Assembly: GCF_900129845.1 (NCBI RefSeq)
Contig: NZ_FQXB01000001.1
Location: forward strand, 1-64,000
Length of the DNA stretch: 64,000 nt
Source of the DNA: Cognatiyoonia sediminum
GTDB taxonomy: Bacteria; Pseudomonadota; Alphaproteobacteria; Rhodobacterales; Rhodobacteraceae
Direction of reading: 5' to 3'
Shown: positions 47,346 to 55,962 of the stretch, piece by piece
How the letters are laid out: every line of letters begins with the position of its first letter
Numbering within the stretch: the first letter of the stretch is position 1
The notes under the pieces: generated by a model
Seen by the model: only the letters and a program-made list of their open reading frames with translations
Databases searched by the model: none
What the model was told of the DNA's origin: nothing
Translations under genes and position numbers: made by a program

Positions 47346-47824
47346 TCTCTCTCATCGTTGGACGCGCCCGAAATGGGGCCATTGGGCGGGATGGAGACAT
47401 CCCATGGCACGTGCCCGAAGACCTGAAATTCTTTCAGCGCGAAACCATGGGTGGGGCCATCATCATGGGTCGGAAGACGTGGGAAAGCCTGCCCTTTAAG
47501 CCCTTGAAAAACCGCCTGAATGTGGTCGTGTCACGCGGAGAGTTCGAGGGCGCAGACATCTGCGTCAACTCCGTTACGGCTGCGGTGAACGCTGCCCGCG
47601 CCGCTGGTCATTCCCGCATTTATGGGATCGGAGGGGCGGGCATCTACGAGGCGATGCTGCCGCTGGCGTATCGGCTGCTGATCACCGAAGTGGATCTGGA
47701 GATCGAGGACGCCGACACTTTCTTCCCCGAGTTCGATGAGAGCGCGTGGAGCGTTGAGCTGGGGATTGTGTTGAAGGCCGAAGGGCCGAGGTGTGTGATG
47801 CGGGAGTTTTTGAGGGTTGGGTGA
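47342..47824 (+). CDS. folA: Dihydrofolate reductase
   Basis: The 160-residue DHFR reduces dihydrofolate with NADPH. Motifs are [29 protein letters not shown]-type sequence with the catalytic acid in [14 protein letters not shown] for NADPH binding and [13 protein letters not shown]. The start overlaps the thyA stop. The C-terminus ends REFLRVG. A family 2 repeat lies 73 bases behind the stop. Confidence 0.97.
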   Translation: MISLIVGRARNGAIGRDGDIPWHVPEDLKFFQRETMGGAIIMGRKTWESLPFKPLKNRLNVVVSRGEFEGADICVNSVTAAVNAARAAGHSRIYGIGGAGIYEAMLPLAYRLLITEVDLEIEDADTFFPEFDESAWSVELGIVLKAEGPRCVMREFLRVG

Positions 47825-47896
47825 GGAATGTCCTGACTGCCGCGAAAGCCAGTAGGTCATCCTTGGTTCACATCAAGTTTGGCCCGGCAGCGCCGG

Positions 47897-47935
47897 GCAG
47901 CTCCCGGACCTCCCCCCGAGGGGAGGGCGCTTCAC
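47897..47935 (-). repeat. Dispersed intergenic repeat, family 2, copy B
   Basis: On the minus strand GAAGCGCCCTCCCCTCGGGG, then GGAGGTCCGGGAGCTG, matches the copy behind valS at 23398-23432 with a few differences. It can fold into a strong GC stem. A second GC palindrome (GGCCCGGCAGCGCCGGG) adjoins it on the left. The remaining 286-bp gap holds no recognisable gene. Confidence 0.6.
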
Positions 47936-48044
47936 GCTCACCCCTGAGGTCCGTTCGCTGCCCTCTGTTTGGCGTGATAGCCGAAGAGTAAGTCTATGCT
48001 TCCTGATAACCCCCTGTTAAAATTAACAAAATAACCTTTAACGC

Positions 48045-48059
48045 GTTTCGCTGCGAAAC
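48045..48059. repeat. Palindrome upstream of the DksA-like gene
   Basis: GTTTCGCTGCGAAAC is a perfect seven-base inverted repeat around one T, 52 bases before the DksA-like start. Its core TTCGCTGCGAA recurs right behind the same gene at 48435-48447. It may be an operator or a short dispersed repeat. Confidence 0.45.
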
Positions 48060-48110
48060 CGCTCTGCCGCAAGCCTTTCCAGACATCCCCCACCACGCTA
48101 CGCTCTACCC

Positions 48111-48431
48111 ATGACGCTAACAGACCGCCTCCACGCACGCCTCAAAGACCTCGACGCAGAAGATGCAGCAGGTCAACAGGGCGAGAAAACGGTGGAGTTG
48201 GATCAGCAGGCGGTCGGGCGTCTCTCCCGTATGGATGCGCTGCAATATCAAGCCATGGCCCAAGCTCAAGCCCGCCGTCGCGCCGCCGAACGGCAGAAGA
48301 TCCACGCGGCGCTGAAACGCATAGACGAGGGCGAATACGGGTACTGCACCGATTGTGGCGAGGATATTGAACCCAAACGCCTCTCCGCTGATCCGGCCAC
48401 AGCGCTCTGCCTCGACTGCCTGCGGGGGTAG
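48111..48431 (+). CDS. DksA/TraR-type zinc-finger protein
   Basis: The 106-residue protein has a helical N-terminal part (ARRRAAERQKIHAALKRIDEGEYG) and a four-Cys zinc finger near the C-terminus: CTDCGEDI and later CLDCLRG. This is the DksA/TraR layout. DksA binds the RNA polymerase secondary channel with ppGpp. Short versions of this size often lack the acidic coiled-coil tip, so regulatory activity is uncertain. Two near-identical palindromes flank the gene. Confidence 0.87.
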   Translation: MTLTDRLHARLKDLDAEDAAGQQGEKTVELDQQAVGRLSRMDALQYQAMAQAQARRRAAERQKIHAALKRIDEGEYGYCTDCGEDIEPKRLSADPATALCLDCLRG

Positions 48432-48434
48432 GCG

Positions 48435-48447
48435 ATTCGCTGCGAAT
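48435..48447. repeat. Palindrome directly behind the DksA-like gene
   Basis: ATTCGCTGCGAAT is a perfect inverted repeat four bases behind the stop codon and shares the core TTCGCTGCGAA with the element at 48045. No T-run follows, so it is unlikely to be a simple terminator. Confidence 0.45.
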
Positions 48448-48730
48448 GTGGCGAAAATGAGTAGGCGGATTGCTGCCTTTGTTTCGGCCAGAAAAACAGT
48501 GCTGCAGCGGCGCTTTGGATTGTTTATCGCGTCTCACGATTTTCAAAAGGCGTGGTATTTGGTGGTAAGCATATGACAAATATAAGAAAAATAAAAAGCG
48601 AGTCGTAACGTCAACCCCTGAAATCCTGCCTTATTTCCATTTTTGGAATTTGGAGCGCTTCTGACATCGGGCATATTGGGCGGGTGCTTTTTGTAGTTGG
48701 TGTCTGGTTTCCAATCTTTGGGGGAAGACA

Positions 48731-48886
48731 ATGAAAACTGCTGCTGTAACGAAATCCGAAAAACCATCCTTTCCAACGATCCGCCACGATCTGTTGGACC
48801 GTTTGTCTGAAAAGGCCGAGCAACTCACGCGGCCAGAGCCGAAGTCAGACAAAAAAGCCGCCCCACATAATGGATGGGCGGCGTAA
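48731..48886 (+). CDS. Small 51-residue protein of unknown function
   Basis: A 52-codon frame encodes a basic, largely polar peptide beginning MKTAAVTKSEKPSFPTIRHD, with an amphipathic helix LLDRLSEKAEQL and the end PHNGWAA. It is too short for routine ORF lists. GGGGGAAGACA precedes the ATG at a suitable distance. The 299-bp gap upstream is AT-rich and could hold its promoter. The last codons lie in the hairpin that terminates the convergent cold-shock gene. Coding potential is supported by the ribosome-binding site and peptide composition, but homologues could not be checked. Confidence 0.55.
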   Translation: MKTAAVTKSEKPSFPTIRHDLLDRLSEKAEQLTRPEPKSDKKAAPHNGWAA

Positions 48887-48915
48887 AAAGGGGTTAAGGG
48901 CGCGCAGGCGCGCCC
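48851..48915 (-). terminator. Tandem terminators behind the cold-shock gene
   Basis: On the minus strand two hairpins follow the cold-shock gene. The first is GGGCGCG/CGCGCCC (48898-48915), followed by TTAACCCCTTTTT. The second is GCCGCCC/GGGCGGC (48857-48882), followed by six T. The second overlaps the 3' end of the small ORF on the opposite strand. Confidence 0.85.
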
Positions 48916-48944
48916 TCGCATTCTTTAAAAATGCTTAATCGCTT

Positions 48945-49154
48945 TTAGGCGGGCTTGCTCAGGTTGCCAGCCATCTGGCGACCGTCACGACCTTCGACCA
49001 ATTCGTAATCGATCTTTTGGTCATCGGCCAAACCGGTCATGCCGGCCTGTTCTACCGCTGAAATATGCACAAACACGTCTGAACCGCCTTCATCTGGGGC
49101 GATGAAGCCGAACCCTTTGGTCGTATTGAACCACTTTACGGTGCCGCTTGGCAT
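48945..49154 (-). CDS. Cold-shock protein, CspA family
   Basis: The 69-residue OB-fold protein has GTVKWFNTTKGFGFI (RNP1) and DVFVHIS (RNP2), the nucleic-acid-binding motifs of cold-shock proteins. It begins MPSGTVKWF. GGAG lies seven bases before the ATG at 49154, so the longer frame to 49247 is rejected. Cold-shock proteins act as RNA chaperones. Family members can be cold-induced or constitutive, and the sequence does not show which. Confidence 0.96.
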   Translation of the reverse strand: MPSGTVKWFNTTKGFGFIAPDEGGSDVFVHISAVEQAGMTGLADDQKIDYELVEGRDGRQMAGNLSKPA

Positions 49155-49312
49155 GTCTTTTCTCCAATCAATGCGCCAGTCTTGCAGCGCCCCGATTGGG
49201 CGTATGTCTTCTGGCCTTATGGGTAAGAGCTTAGCGCGTTTGTGCAAAAGGCAAATGACAACTCATTGTGATCCGCTATGGTGCGGCGAAATTGCTCATC
49301 AAGGGGTCTGGA

Positions 49313-49645
49313 ATGCAGGTATTTGCCTTAAAATCATGCGATACATGCCGGAAGGCGGTCAAAGCGCTGACGGCAGCAGGGCGGTCGTTTGAGGTTGTGG
49401 ATGTGCGCGCTGACGGCGTGTCAGGGGCGGATTTAGCGGCGATCTTGGATCAGTTTGGGGAACAGGCGATCAACAAGGCTTCTACGACATGGAGGGGGCT
49501 GGATGAGGCGGAGCGGGTTTCAGCACCACTAGACCTTCTCAAAGCGCATCCGACGCTGATGAAGCGGCCCGTGATCCGGGATGGGGATCAATGGACGATC
49601 GGATGGAAAGCTGACGTTCAGTCAATTTGGCTTGGAAACGCATAG
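49313..49645 (+). CDS. ArsC/Spx-family thioredoxin-fold protein
   Basis: The 110-residue protein begins MQVFALKSCDTCRKAVKAL with the CxxC motif at Cys9 and Cys12. The ending (LLKAHPTLMKRPVIRDGDQWTIGW) is characteristic of the ArsC/Spx/YffB family. True arsenate reductases of this family use glutathione and glutaredoxin. No other ars genes are near, so arsenate specificity is not supported. AGGGG precedes the ATG at 49313. Confidence 0.88.
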   Translation: MQVFALKSCDTCRKAVKALTAAGRSFEVVDVRADGVSGADLAAILDQFGEQAINKASTTWRGLDEAERVSAPLDLLKAHPTLMKRPVIRDGDQWTIGWKADVQSIWLGNA

Positions 49646-49685
49646 GTCTCTGCCTACTTAGGCCAAAGGAAGACGGGAGAGCACG

Positions 49686-50051
49686 ATGCGCAACGCAGCT
49701 ATGTTTTTGGGAATTATTGCCGGATTGATGGGTATTTTCATCGGCTTTTTCGGCTTTGCCTATGTCGAATTTAGCGAGGCGCAGCCAGATATTGCTGGGG
49801 TGATCGGCGTTTTTGAGAACCCTGCGTTGATTCAGATTGCGAGTTTCTTCGCACCGTTGTTGGCCATCGCCGGTGGGGCAATGGCCAGTTCTCGTGGGCT
49901 CTGGGGCGGCCTTTTGATGCTGCTGTCAGGCCTGTGTTTCTTTTATGCCTTTGGGTTCAACGTCTTTACGTTCTTCCCGATCGGCTTTGCAGCGCTGGGT
50001 GGCGTCTTGGCTATTGCTGCCCGTCAGCCCGATGTCCCAACATCCCATTAA
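49686..50051 (+). CDS. Small multi-pass membrane protein
   Basis: The 121-residue protein has four predicted membrane helices: AMFLGIIAGLMGIFIGFFGFAYV, an IASFFAPLLAIAGGAMA segment, GGLLMLLSGLCFFYAFG and FFPIGFAALGGVLAIAA. No family was recognised. GGGAGAGCACG precedes the ATG. Its 3' end overlaps the convergent DoxX gene of the bufferin operon by 41 bases. Confidence 0.75.
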   Translation: MRNAAMFLGIIAGLMGIFIGFFGFAYVEFSEAQPDIAGVIGVFENPALIQIASFFAPLLAIAGGAMASSRGLWGGLLMLLSGLCFFYAFGFNVFTFFPIGFAALGGVLAIAARQPDVPTSH

Positions 50052-50577
50052 GGGCACGGTCGACAGAGATACTGCCAGCACCTTTGAAGACGAGGACCGA
50101 CAGACACATCACCCACATTGTTCGCTGATCGAGGATCAGTGAGGCGGAGTCTGCGTCGAACCAAGCACCGAACACGGCTGGGTCGTTGATCGTACCGTGG
50201 GCGTAAAGGTCAGTCAGCGACTGCACAAAGATGAAGCCGATCATGCCGAGGGCAGAGAGGCGTGTCAGCAAACCGATGACGATAGATAGCGGTAGAATGA
50301 ACTCGGCCCATGTCCCAGCGAGAACCACGAGCGTGTGGAAAAAGGACAATTGCGAGACGTCATAACCCACAGCTTCCATCTGTTTTGGGAAGATTTGTGC
50401 ATATGCGCCTAAGGACGGATTGAGGAAACCGAAGAACCCATCTCCCAGTTTTGTCAGACCAGATTTCCAGAAATAGACCAGAAGAACGGCTGCGAAGGAG
50501 AAGCGTGCCATGAGCGGCAGGATTTCATCTCCGGCGCGGGACATGGATGCGCCGACGCGGTTGAAACTTTCTAACAT
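50011..50577 (-). CDS. bufD: DoxX-family membrane protein, last gene of the bufferin operon
   Basis: The 188-residue protein has four membrane helices and the DoxX features RFSFAAVLLVYFWKSGLTKLGD and AGTWAEFILPLSIVIGLLTRLSALG. DoxX genes commonly close bufferin operons and may pass electrons or stabilise the modifying enzymes at the membrane, but the role is not proven. It lies 13 bases behind the DUF2063 gene, on the same strand, and no other DoxX gene is near. Confidence 0.82.
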   Translation of the reverse strand: MLESFNRVGASMSRAGDEILPLMARFSFAAVLLVYFWKSGLTKLGDGFFGFLNPSLGAYAQIFPKQMEAVGYDVSQLSFFHTLVVLAGTWAEFILPLSIVIGLLTRLSALGMIGFIFVQSLTDLYAHGTINDPAVFGAWFDADSASLILDQRTMWVMCLSVLVFKGAGSISVDRALNGMLGHRADGQQ

Positions 50578-50590
50578 AGGTGGAGGCCTT

Positions 50591-51331
50591 TCAGTTTAGT
50601 TCTATGATGGCGCGTTGGCTGAGCAAAAGCCCAAGGGTTGCGCCTAAGTCGAGATCATCACCAGCTTCGGCAAGTGCCAGCCCGAGGGATTTACCCTCTT
50701 GCAGCGCTTTGATGCAGGATGCGTCAGCGGTTGAGATTTTGTGGATCGTTGGATCGAAGTGCGGGCGGGCGATTAGGACGCTTTCGGCACCCGGTTCCGG
50801 TTTTGGTGCGTCTTCGCGTGTGTTCGCCATATAGATTGCGTGGATCGGGTAGTCTTTCGAGCTGACCACTTGCACCGCGGGGGCGATCGTCATCTGCAAT
50901 GCCATGAGGTCTTCGGGAGCGACTGCGGCGAGCGCTTGACCATCAATCGGTTCGGCGTCGGCGGCGTGATAGGATTTACGGATCGCAAGCTCGACACGGG
51001 CGATGTCGGGCAGGTAGCGGTGGTTTTTTGTCGGCTCAAACCGTGTGAGGAACTGCGGCAGGTGTTCGCCATAGTGCATCATCAATGGCGATGAAGGTGG
51101 GAACTTGCGCAGGTAAACCCCTGCCATGGCGCGGAAAAATTCATCCCCGACCAGCTTGCGAACGACGGGAAAGGCGGACTCCAGCGCGTCTGAGAGGCTG
51201 ACGGCGACGTTGTTGCGGTAGACGTCAAACCGTTTGGTCGCTTGCGCGCCATCGGGGTTTTGCAGGCCCTCTGGCGCAGGCAATGCAGGGTCTAGAAGAC
51301 CCTTTCTAAAGGCGGTCTGAGTGACGATCAT
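50591..51331 (-). CDS. bufC: DUF2063 (HvfC/BufC-type) partner protein
   Basis: The 246-residue protein begins MIVTQTAFRKGLLDPALPAPEGL and carries the DUF2063 core: RFDVYRNNVAVSLSDALESAFPVVRKLVGDEFFRAMAGVYLR-type sequence, SPLMMHYGEHLPQFL and YLPDIARVELAIRKSYHAAD. In bufferin and Hvf systems such proteins are the partner that delivers the precursor to the MNIO enzyme. It overlaps the MNIO gene by four bases. Confidence 0.88.
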   Translation of the reverse strand: MIVTQTAFRKGLLDPALPAPEGLQNPDGAQATKRFDVYRNNVAVSLSDALESAFPVVRKLVGDEFFRAMAGVYLRKFPPSSPLMMHYGEHLPQFLTRFEPTKNHRYLPDIARVELAIRKSYHAADAEPIDGQALAAVAPEDLMALQMTIAPAVQVVSSKDYPIHAIYMANTREDAPKPEPGAESVLIARPHFDPTIHKISTADASCIKALQEGKSLGLALAEAGDDLDLGATLGLLLSQRAIIELN

Positions 51332-52182
51332 GCTGCCACCAATTCCAGTGCAGCATGGGCGCGGGCGACTTCAGCGGCGAGAACCGGCCATTCGGGAACG
51401 TCTGTGTCCCATTCGATCAGCAACGGTTTTCGGCCTGAGCGTTCAAGCGTGTAGTCGAGCAGGGCCCAGACCGGATCAACGACGGCTTTACCGTGGCTGT
51501 CGATCAGCAGTGGCGCACCTGTTTCGTCTTCGTCTTCGTCGTGGCCACCAAGGTGAATTTCTCCAACGGCGTCGAGGGCGAAATCGTCGATATAGGCCTG
51601 AGGGGAGGTGTTGAGGTTCGTGGCGCTGACAAACACGTTGTTGACGTCAAGCAGCAGGCCACAGCCGGTGCGGCTGACGATTTCTTTCAGGAAATCTGTC
51701 TCTGACATAGTGGATTCAGCGAATGCGAGGTAGCTGGAGGGGTTTTCCAGCAGCATTTTGCGGCCCACAACCTCTTGCACTTCGTCGATGTGATCGGCGA
51801 CGCGTTTGACTGTTTTCATGTTGTAAGGCAGCGGCAGAAGGTCGTTCAGGAAATGGCTGTCGTGTGTGGACCATGCCAAATGTTCAGAGAAACTTGCGGG
51901 GTTCAGCCAGCCGATCAGGTGCTTGAGGCGGGCGAGGTGATCTTTGTCCAGGTCGCCTTCTCCACCGATGGAGAGGCCGACACCGTGTACAGAGATCGGG
52001 AATTGTTCGGAGAGGTGACGCAGTTGCGCAATCGGGCGTCCGCCGTCCCCCATGTAGTTTTCGGCATGGATCTCGAGCCAGCCGAGCGGACCGGGGTTGC
52101 CCAAAATATCTTTGTAGTGCTGAGGCTTGTGACCGACGCCGGGTTTATTTGGCAGGGCGTTGAAGGAAGTCGCATCAAGCAT
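51328..52182 (-). CDS. bufB: MNIO (DUF692) peptide-modifying multinuclear iron enzyme
   Basis: The 284-residue TIM-barrel protein has the DUF692 series of metal ligands: WLEIHAENYM, SVHGVGLSIGG, SEHLAWS, MLLENPSSYL, LLLDVNNVFVSA and VGEIHLGGHDEDE. MNIO enzymes oxidise Cys or Asp residues of precursor peptides; in bufferin systems Cys is converted to copper-binding heterocycles. The gene lies 62 bases downstream of the DUF2282 precursor gene and overlaps the DUF2063 gene by four bases. Confidence 0.93.
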   Translation of the reverse strand: MLDATSFNALPNKPGVGHKPQHYKDILGNPGPLGWLEIHAENYMGDGGRPIAQLRHLSEQFPISVHGVGLSIGGEGDLDKDHLARLKHLIGWLNPASFSEHLAWSTHDSHFLNDLLPLPYNMKTVKRVADHIDEVQEVVGRKMLLENPSSYLAFAESTMSETDFLKEIVSRTGCGLLLDVNNVFVSATNLNTSPQAYIDDFALDAVGEIHLGGHDEDEDETGAPLLIDSHGKAVVDPVWALLDYTLERSGRKPLLIEWDTDVPEWPVLAAEVARAHAALELVAA

Positions 52183-52244
52183 GGGCGCACCGTGGTCTTC
52201 AAAAGGAATAGGGTGGACGTACGCCCACCCTATAGGAATTTAGC

Positions 52245-52547
52245 TTATGCTGGAAGGTCGCGCTCTAGGGCTTCCAAAGACCCAACGCGTGCTGTGCCGT
52301 CTGCCATAGCTGGCAGTTCGATGTCTGCACATGTGCCAGCTGGAACGAGTGTCCAAGCGTTGCCTTGGTAGTCAACTGTGGAAGAACCTGCACATGTTGT
52401 GCCTGGGCCAGCTGCGCAGTCATTGGCACCAGCCAATGAAACGCCGTAGCATTTTTCGTTTTCTTGAGCAGCAGCGGAACCTGCGGCGCCAGCAACTGCT
52501 GTTGCAACTGCGGATGCGACGATGAGCGTTTTAGATACTGTGGACAT
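52245..52547 (-). CDS. bufA: DUF2282 precursor, bufferin BufA1-like
   Basis: The 100-residue precursor has an Ala-rich signal peptide (to about residue 27, SAAA|QEN) and four Cys in the mature part: Cys33 in NEKCYGVS, Cys44 in NDCAAG, Cys52 in TTCAG and Cys73 in GTCAD. These spacings match BufA1-type DUF2282 proteins, ribosomally made peptides exported to the periplasm after modification by the MNIO enzyme. They buffer copper. GAGGAAAAG precedes the ATG. The adjacent MNIO, DUF2063 and DoxX genes complete the operon. Confidence 0.9.
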   Translation of the reverse strand: MSTVSKTLIVASAVATAVAGAAGSAAAQENEKCYGVSLAGANDCAAGPGTTCAGSSTVDYQGNAWTLVPAGTCADIELPAMADGTARVGSLEALERDLPA

Positions 52548-52714
52548 GAACTTTTCCTCTATCTGGGCTTGTTAAAGTTGTCCGCCTGATTGGCGATGAC
52601 CAAAACCTATGCGCCACGTCGGTTTCCTTCCACTCACAGACGCGTGCCTCGCGTTTCCGTGAGCGGATTTTAACGGATTTCCGCCGAGTCTGTTGAAGAA
52701 AGGCTAAGAAACAG

Positions 52715-52744
52715 CAAACCCGCCGAGGTTTGTCGGCGGGTTTG
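52715..52744. terminator. Intrinsic terminator between thrS and the bufferin operon
   Basis: A perfect 12-bp stem, CAAACCCGCCGA with its complement (52715-52726 against 52733-52744), has a six-base loop. It is 23 bases behind the thrS stop on the minus strand. The 167 bases from here to the bufA start should contain the bufferin promoter. No known operator was recognised there. Confidence 0.8.
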
Positions 52745-52767
52745 TTACAGTTTTAGCGTTTTGAATG

Positions 52768-54714
52768 TTACAATCGATCTGGAGGTGTGGCTGACTTGGC
52801 CAATTCTGTAACAATCTCATCGAGTGATGTTACAGAAGTCTTGTTCTCGCCCAGCCTTCTGACACTGACGGTCTTTTCCTCAACCTCACGCGCGCCGATC
52901 GCCAGAATCACTGGAACCTTGCCGTGGCTGTGTTCGCGGACCTTGTAGTTGATCTTTTCGTTACGAAGATCGGTTTCAGCACGTACGCCGGCCGCTTTGA
53001 GGGCGGCGACCACTTCGTTTGCGTAGTCGTCGGCATCAGAGATGATGGTCGCGACCACAACCTGACGCGGGGCGAGCCAGAACGGCAGCTTACCGGCGTG
53101 TTCTTCGATCAGAATGCCGATGAAGCGTTCGAACGAGCCAAGCGTCGCACGGTGGAGCATTACTGGGCGATGTTTGCTGCCGTCTTCGCCGACATAAGTC
53201 GCGTCCAATCGTTCGGGTAGAACGAAATCCACCTGATGGGTACCGCATTGCCAATCGCGGCCGATGGCGTCTGTCAAAACGAACTCAAGCTTGGGGCCAT
53301 AGAATGCGCCTTCGCCCGGGTTGAGCGTTGGTTCGATTCCAGCGGCGCGGGTTGCAGCCAGCAAGGCCGCTTCTGCTTTGTCCCAAACTTCGTCTGATCC
53401 CGCGCGTTTTTCCGGCCGGTCGGAGAATTTGACGCTGAAATTCTCAAATCCGAGGTCTTTATAGACCGTGCTGAGGAAGCGGATGAATTCTGCGGTTTCG
53501 CTTTCGATCTGATCTTCGCGGCAGAAGATATGGCCGTCGTCTTGGGTAAACCCGCGCACACGCATGATGCCATGGAGCGCTCCAGAGGGTTCATAGCGGT
53601 TACAGGATCCGAATTCTGCCATCCGCAGAGGCAAATCACGGTAGGATTTGAGACCTTGGTTGTAGACCTGAACGTGGCACGGGCAGTTCATCGGTTTCAG
53701 CGCGTTGACCGCTTTTTCGCGGGCGTGCTCTTCATCCACTTCCACAATGAACATGTGTTCTTGGTATTTGTCCCAGTGGCCGGATTGTTCCCAGAGCTTA
53801 CGGTCGACGACCTGAGGGGTGTTCACCTCTTGATATCCGCCAGCCCGTTGGCGGCGGCGCATGTAGTCCTGAAGCTCAGTGTAAACTGTCCAGCCATTTG
53901 GATGCCAGAACACCTGACCGGGGGCTTCTTCCTGCATGTGGAAGAGATCCATCTCTTTGCCCAATTTGCGGTGGTCGCGCTTGGCCGCTTCCTCAAGCAT
54001 ATTGAGGTGCTTGCGCAGGCCTTCTTTGTTGGTGAAGGCGGCGCCATAGATGCGTTGCAACATCGGGCGGTCTGAATCGCCGCGCCAATAGGCCCCGGCG
54101 ATGGACATCAGGCGGAAACCATCAGCGGGGACTTGACCGGTATTTTGTAGATGCGGGCCACGGCAGAGGTCTTGCCAGTCGCCATGCCAGTACATGCGAA
54201 GCGGCTCATCGCCGGGGATGCTTTCGATCAGTTCAACTTTATAAGGCTCGCCGCGGTCTTTATAATATTGGATCGCTTTATCACGTTCCCAAATCTCAGT
54301 TGTGACCTCATCGCGCTTGTTGATGATCTCTTTCATCTTTTTTTCGATGAGGGCGAGGTCTTCGGGCACAAAGGGGTCTTTGCGGTCGAAGTCATAGTAC
54401 CAGCCGTCTTTGATCACGGGGCCGATGGTGACTTGCACGTCGGGCCAAATCTCTTGCACGGCGCGGGCCATGATATGGGCGAGGTCGTGCCGCACGAGTT
54501 CGAGCGCCTGCTCTTCATCCTTCATGGTGTGCAGCGCGATGGAGCTATCCTCATGGATCGGCCATTGCAGATCCCAGTGCTGACCATTCACGGTCGCAGA
54601 GATCGCCTTTTTGCGCAGGGAATTGGAGATGTCGGCGGCTACGTCTGCTGGGGTGACGCCAGCGTCGTAAGAGCGTGAATTGCCATCGGGAAGTGTCAGG
54701 GAAATTTGAGCCAT
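52768..54714 (-). CDS. thrS: Threonyl-tRNA synthetase
   Basis: The 648-residue class II synthetase has an N-terminal TGS domain ([19 protein letters not shown]) and the editing SAD domain with HDLAHIMA. The catalytic core shows [10 protein letters not shown] (zinc Cys), the class II motifs FRDLP-like [22 protein letters not shown] and VDFVLPERL, and a C-terminal anticodon domain. All are full length. It charges tRNA-Thr. It is transcribed toward the bufferin operon but separated from it by a terminator. Confidence 0.98.
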   Translation of the reverse strand: MAQISLTLPDGNSRSYDAGVTPADVAADISNSLRKKAISATVNGQHWDLQWPIHEDSSIALHTMKDEEQALELVRHDLAHIMARAVQEIWPDVQVTIGPVIKDGWYYDFDRKDPFVPEDLALIEKKMKEIINKRDEVTTEIWERDKAIQYYKDRGEPYKVELIESIPGDEPLRMYWHGDWQDLCRGPHLQNTGQVPADGFRLMSIAGAYWRGDSDRPMLQRIYGAAFTNKEGLRKHLNMLEEAAKRDHRKLGKEMDLFHMQEEAPGQVFWHPNGWTVYTELQDYMRRRQRAGGYQEVNTPQVVDRKLWEQSGHWDKYQEHMFIVEVDEEHAREKAVNALKPMNCPCHVQVYNQGLKSYRDLPLRMAEFGSCNRYEPSGALHGIMRVRGFTQDDGHIFCREDQIESETAEFIRFLSTVYKDLGFENFSVKFSDRPEKRAGSDEVWDKAEAALLAATRAAGIEPTLNPGEGAFYGPKLEFVLTDAIGRDWQCGTHQVDFVLPERLDATYVGEDGSKHRPVMLHRATLGSFERFIGILIEEHAGKLPFWLAPRQVVVATIISDADDYANEVVAALKAAGVRAETDLRNEKINYKVREHSHGKVPVILAIGAREVEEKTVSVRRLGENKTSVTSLDEIVTELAKSATPPDRL

Positions 54715-54900
54715 CTTGGGCCAAGCTCCTCGTCTGTTTGGCGCCTACGAAACGCCGGGTTGCGGGTTATGTGTGCGGCTCAATGCCGTGGTGCGTGCGA
54801 TGTGTCAACCGACTCGCCTGCTATTCCATATCAATCGGGTGATATTGTTTGCGGTCGTAACTTTTGGCGCAGTGGTCCTTGAGCAAATTCTGAGGATGCC

Positions 54901-55464
54901 ATGAAACACTTACCCCTTGTCGCCATGTGTCTTGTTTCGGCTTGTGGAGGTGCCACGACTGGTCACGTCACATTCCACGCGCCGATTGAGGTGGAACCTT
55001 ACCGCGCGATCAACGAACTCACGCCCTTGGACGAGGTACCTTTGAATGGGTCGGCGCAATATTCAGGGACCATTGGTTTTGGGAGCAACGATGTGAATAC
55101 CATCGACGATGCACGTGTGGTGGGGGATATGGCGTTAGACGTCGATTTCCGACGAGATCGAGTCAGCGGAACTTCGGACCGGTTTGTGGATCGCCTGACA
55201 GGTGAACGATTGACGGGCGCATTGGAGAGTGATTTGCGGATTTACCGTGACGCCGAGGATACGGCGTCGGATGCTTTGGCAGGTTTCACAGATGGAATTT
55301 TGCGGCGTCCGAATGGGAGGCGTGTGGACGTCGAGCTTGATGTGTTTGGTGATTTCTACGGCACTCGCGGACGACGGATTGCTGGAACAGTCGAGGGTGA
55401 GGCAAAGGGCTTGGCCGTTTCGCCGACAGATACTGTGAACGGCGTTTTTGATGTCCGGCGATGA
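54901..55464 (+). CDS. Small lipoprotein with TbpB-like strand motif
   Basis: The 187-residue protein has a lipoprotein signal (MKHLPLVAMCLVSAC) with the Cys followed by GGA. The mature part is strand-rich: LNGSAQYSGTIGFG, ARVVGDMALDVDF and GDFYGTRGRRIAGTVEGEA. The last is reminiscent of TbpB-type barrel strands. The protein at 55963 shares this layout. It could be a client of the Slam-type gene at 43942, but this is inference from motifs. No signal for a partner gene is adjacent. Confidence 0.72.
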   Translation: MKHLPLVAMCLVSACGGATTGHVTFHAPIEVEPYRAINELTPLDEVPLNGSAQYSGTIGFGSNDVNTIDDARVVGDMALDVDFRRDRVSGTSDRFVDRLTGERLTGALESDLRIYRDAEDTASDALAGFTDGILRRPNGRRVDVELDVFGDFYGTRGRRIAGTVEGEAKGLAVSPTDTVNGVFDVRR

Positions 55465-55570
55465 CGTTGCGAAAGTATACATATGAATACGTTGACTGCG
55501 ACACGTGGTGGTTTAAATCCGACTTAGTTTCCGATCGGAAACCGGAGAGTCGCAAGGGAGTAGCCGCCAA

Positions 55571-55804
55571 ATGCCGAAGTACAATCGCCAATTTGATCTC
55601 AATCAAGATGAATTGTCTCTGATCGAAACTGCGCTGCGCGAGCGGTCGGCGCGATTGGTGGATGCAAAGGCAGTGGCAGAGCATGGAAATGTGTCTCAAG
55701 CGCATATCGAAGACACAATCCGTGCCGGTGAAGAGCTGTTAGGGCGGTTGCACAATCAGAAGGTTTTTTATCGCCCTAAGAAGCAGGTTTACATTGGCGG
55801 CTAA
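55571..55804 (+). CDS. Small conserved hypothetical helical protein
   Basis: The 77-residue soluble protein begins MPKYNRQFDLNQDELSLIETALRER and is mostly charged helix (HIEDTIRAGEELLGRLHNQK), ending in FYRPKKQVYIGG. No motif was recognised. GGGAG lies ten bases before the ATG. It sits between two lipoprotein genes on the same strand. Confidence 0.72.
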   Translation: MPKYNRQFDLNQDELSLIETALRERSARLVDAKAVAEHGNVSQAHIEDTIRAGEELLGRLHNQKVFYRPKKQVYIGG

Positions 55805-55962
55805 GCGACTTCTGAGTAGGTCCCCAACTTAGCACTCCACGTTGGAAATACTCTGTTTCCGCGACGTTCTGCCCACAGCTTGGTAATATAGCTTGTCAGT
55901 CCTGCGGATGAGATTTAGCGTGTTTCGGGTTACCGGCTGTCACCGGTTGAGGGGATGTCTTG

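Noticed and set aside
53530-54678. Plus-strand ORFs of 181 and 175 codons
   Set aside because: Both are antisense to thrS, which is fully supported by motifs.
54716-54904. 62-codon ORF in the gap between thrS and the lipoprotein
   Set aside because: No ribosome-binding site and no recognisable sequence features; more likely part of the upstream region of the lipoprotein gene.
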